Shown here: positions 62,254-64,000 of the stretch, piece after piece | How positions within the stretch are numbered: position 1 is the stretch's first letter | How the letters are laid out: each line of letters opens with the position of its first letter | Origin: an uncultured Clostridia bacterium | GTDB lineage: Bacteria > Bacillota > Clostridia > Christensenellales > Pumilibacteraceae | Direction: 5' to 3' | Assembly (NCBI GenBank): GCA_947581755.1 | Contig: CANPVN010000006.1 | Coordinates: 1 to 64,000 of the forward strand | Length of the DNA: 64,000 bases | Made by a program: the position numbers and the translations under genes | The notes under the pieces: generated by a model | The model's database searches: none | What the model was told of the DNA's origin: nothing | The model's input: the letters and a program-made list of their open reading frames with translations, nothing else

Positions 62254-62333
62254 GTGTTTGTTTTTAATTTCTCTGTGAAAACTTTATCCTTTTGGGCGTA
62301 GATGAGAAAACTTACGAATTGAGAGGCTATAAC

Positions 62334-62366
62334 AAAAAAATCCGTCCCGAAAAAAGGAACGGATTT
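62334..62366 (-). terminator. Intrinsic terminator of rplM-rpsI
   Basis: AAATCCGT/ACGGATTT stem followed on the minus strand by seven T. Confidence 0.85.
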
Positions 62367-62390
62367 TTGTAGTTTGTTGTTTGGTTGAAA

Positions 62391-62804
62391 TTATCTCTTT
62401 GAGAACTGAGGCGCGCGTCTTGCCTTTTTGAGACCGTACTTTTTACGCTCTTTCATTCTCGGGTCTCTCGTAAGGAATCCTGCCTTTTTGAGAGCGGGAC
62501 GATAGGTGGGTTCCGCTTCGCAAAGCGCGCGAGCGATACCGTGTCTTATTGCGCCCGCCTGACCCGTAAAGCCGCCGCCGCGGACGTTTACGAATACGTC
62601 GAACTTACCGTTTGCACCCACAAGTTCGAGAGGTTGATTTACGATGAACTTCAAGGTGTCGAGACCGAAATAGTCATCCATGGTTCTGCCGTTGATACTG
62701 ATAGAGCCTGCGCCGGGCAAAAGCCTTACGCGAGCGATCGCCTTCTTTCTGCGACCCGTGCCCCAAAACTGAATCTTTTTCTTACTTGATTTTGCTGTTG
62801 CCAT
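62391..62804 (-). CDS. rpsI: 30S ribosomal protein S9
   Basis: The 137-residue protein has [17 protein letters not shown] near the start, [18 protein letters not shown], and the C-terminal [11 protein letters not shown] tail that reaches the P-site tRNA. It follows rplM by one base, as in most bacteria. Confidence 0.98.
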   Translation of the reverse strand: MATAKSSKKKIQFWGTGRRKKAIARVRLLPGAGSISINGRTMDDYFGLDTLKFIVNQPLELVGANGKFDVFVNVRGGGFTGQAGAIRHGIARALCEAEPTYRPALKKAGFLTRDPRMKERKKYGLKKARRAPQFSKR

Positions 62805-62805
62805 A

Positions 62806-63249
62806 TCAATTATACCTCTTTACAAGATTGAGCGCTTCGGGCTTCTGCGCTTCGTGATTGTGTTTGTCGTCCTTGTAAACCCTGAGCTTAGTCAACATTT
62901 TTCTGCCCAAACTGTTCTTGGGAAGCATGCCCTTTACCGCGTCATAGACAGCTCTGTCGCTGTGTTCTGCCATAAACTTTTTATAGTTTTCTTCTTTGAG
63001 TCCGCCGATGTAAAGAGTATGGTGTCTTTTCATTTTCTTTTCGAGTTTCTTGCCTGTAAGCACTACCTTGTCGCAGTTGATAACGATAACAAAGTCGCCT
63101 GTGTCAACGTTGGGCGTGAAGGTAGGTTTATTTTTACCGCGCAAAATTGCGGCAACCTGGCTGGCAAGTCTGCCCAAAGGCATATCGGTTGCGTCCACAA
63201 GATACCACTTGCGCTCCACCGAATTGCTGTTAGCCATAAACGTTTTCAT
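62806..63249 (-). CDS. rplM: 50S ribosomal protein L13
   Basis: The 147-residue protein has [19 protein letters not shown] and [20 protein letters not shown]. The start is placed at 63249 ([10 protein letters not shown]), with GAGG eight bases upstream. Confidence 0.97.
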   Translation of the reverse strand: MKTFMANSNSVERKWYLVDATDMPLGRLASQVAAILRGKNKPTFTPNVDTGDFVIVINCDKVVLTGKKLEKKMKRHHTLYIGGLKEENYKKFMAEHSDRAVYDAVKGMLPKNSLGRKMLTKLRVYKDDKHNHEAQKPEALNLVKRYN

Positions 63250-63424
63250 ATAAAACCTCATTTATTTGATTTACCACGCCATGCCGAGGCATTTCACGCT
63301 ACCACGACGGCATTTCGTCGCTCGCCTTTATCGCCGAGTAAATCGAGGGGGCTAAACCTCAAAACTCTGTATAAAGCCAAACCGACGCTTGTATATATTA
63401 CAACAAAATCCGCAAGCAAGTCAA
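63250..63424 (-). promoter_or_regulatory. Promoter and leader of rplM-rpsI
   Basis: TTGACT (63424-63419), 18 bases, TAATAT (63400-63395), then a leader of about 140 bases with a CGACGAAATGCCGTCG hairpin and GC-rich stems near 63278-63320. This could be an autoregulatory ribosomal-protein leader, but I cannot match it to a known family. Confidence 0.5.
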
Positions 63425-63527
63425 GCATTTGAAGGCATTTTTCCTTTATTTTTTTAATATGCGGTCGGAAAAAAGCGTTATTATCAAGACTTCTACGCCA
63501 AATAAAGTCTCCCCACGCCCTCGATCG

Positions 63528-63574
63528 TATAAAAATATGCGTCTTGCAAAAGAGAGGCTCTGCGGGACGCATAT
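63528..63574 (-). terminator. Intrinsic terminator of the acidic-protein gene
   Basis: ATATGCGTC/GACGCATAT stem (arms 63566-63574 and 63535-63543) followed on the minus strand by TTTTTATAC. Confidence 0.75.
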
Positions 63575-63604
63575 ATGGTTTTTTATAAAATTCGCGAGCT
63601 TAAA

Positions 63605-64000
63605 TCAATCGTCGTCGTCTTCATCATCTTCATCATCTTCGTCGTCATCATCGTCCTCGTCTTCGTCGTCATCATCGTCATCGAAATCCGATTCATCTAT
63701 ATTATCGAACTCATCGTCGAAGTCGTCGTCGGGGTCGTTCTTTTTCTTGGAGCCGTAGTCAAGGTCGTCGGGATTGGCGTAGCCGTCGTCGCCCTCATCT
63801 TCTTCGCTCTCTTCTTCGGCGGCAAGTTCGAGAGAGATCTCCAATTCCTCGGGAGAAGCGACTTCGTCGTCCTCATCCAAAAAGTCTCTCCAGGAGTCGT
63901 CGTTTTCGTCGGGAAGTTCCTGTTCTTTCTCATAGCGTTCTTTGTTGCGGCATTCGAAACAAACTTCTTCGTCGCCCTCCAAAATATTGGTGTGACAAAT
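63605..64000 (-). CDS. Zinc-ribbon protein with a poly-acidic tail, cut by the window edge
   Basis: The frame is open to the right edge, so the 5' end is missing; a TTG at 63982 is not the true start. The visible part begins ICHTNILEGDEEVCFECRN, the second half of a four-Cys zinc ribbon, followed by about 60 Glu-rich residues and a tail of about 35 almost pure Asp/Glu. Acidic tails of this kind occur on proteins that bind basic partners such as ribosomal proteins, and the neighbours are rplM-rpsI, but no function is assigned. Confidence 0.75.
   Translation of the reverse strand: MCHTNILEGDEEVCFECRNKERYEKEQELPDENDDSWRDFLDEDDEVASPEELEISLELAAEEESEEDEGDDGYANPDDLDYGSKKKNDPDDDFDDEFDNIDESDFDDDDDDEDEDDDDDEDDEDDEDDDD

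Noticed and set aside
63429..63758. Poly-Ser protein on the plus strand
   Set aside because: It is the antisense reading of the poly-Asp tail (GAC/GAT codons) and has no ribosome binding site.

Overview
The window reads as chromosome of an anaerobic, endospore-forming member of the Bacillota, most likely an uncultured Clostridia lineage. The evidence is four sporulation or germination genes (spoIIR, sleB, ypeB, spoIIID), ferredoxin-dependent 2-oxoglutarate oxidoreductase, a complete lysine-fermentation operon, Gram-positive style lipoproteins, strong GGAGG ribosome binding sites and TTGACA/TATAAT promoters. No phage, plasmid or CRISPR locus was seen. Most genes are on the minus strand.

Layout. 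0-2.1 kb is a rearranged patch: the C-terminal remnant of a winged-helix protein, a 153-bp copy of the 3' end and terminator of the neighbouring transporter, and a DUF3990/XRE toxin-antitoxin-like pair whose promoter carries two identical operators. 2.1-8.5 kb is one block, korDABC-sucCD-transporter, that takes 2-oxoglutarate to succinyl-CoA, then succinate plus nucleoside triphosphate, then probably exports succinate. 8.7-11.2 kb holds a cupin, a zinc macrodomain and a class M sirtuin (ADP-ribosylation chemistry) divergent from an HxlR regulator. 11.3-12.9 kb is a DUF4143 ATPase with a 33-bp tandem repeat abutting its promoter. 13.0-20.6 kb is the lysine-to-butyrate operon kal-kce-kdd-kamA-kamD-kamE-atoD-atoA behind a lysine riboswitch whose P1 strand overlaps the terminator, so it should be switched on by lysine.

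20.6-30.1 kb: a MATE exporter, a 1717-residue lipoprotein, a thioredoxin-fold lipoprotein with CxxC modules, and a lone ParA. 30.4-39.5 kb: a membrane-anchored unknown, FtsH with a duplicated ectodomain, DegV, a signal peptidase with an acidic repeat arm, an inactive-looking alpha/beta-hydrolase-like protein and a MacB-type ABC fusion. 39.5-47.3 kb: tRNA-Arg, a MarR regulator, a Cys/Asn repeat protein, and a 1876-residue DUF4011-type helicase-nuclease bracketed by palindromic repeat clusters. 47.3-49.9 kb: ypeB, sleB and spoIIR behind a forespore-type promoter. 50.0-51.7 kb: an FMN-type riboswitch with altered core bases in front of a fused ECF substrate-binding membrane protein and pyridoxal-kinase-type kinase. 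51.8-58.9 kb: cation efflux, pfkA, dnaE, rsmA, spoIIID. 58.9-62.2 kb: two more surface lipoproteins. 62.4-64 kb: rplM-rpsI and the 3' part of a poly-Asp protein running off the edge.

The most unusual items are the variant FMN-type riboswitch with the transporter-kinase fusion, the lysine ON-switch, the operator-bearing DUF3990/XRE module, and the cupin-macrodomain-sirtuin unit that lacks the usual lipoyl partners. All protein calls come from reading motifs by eye; no database search was run.
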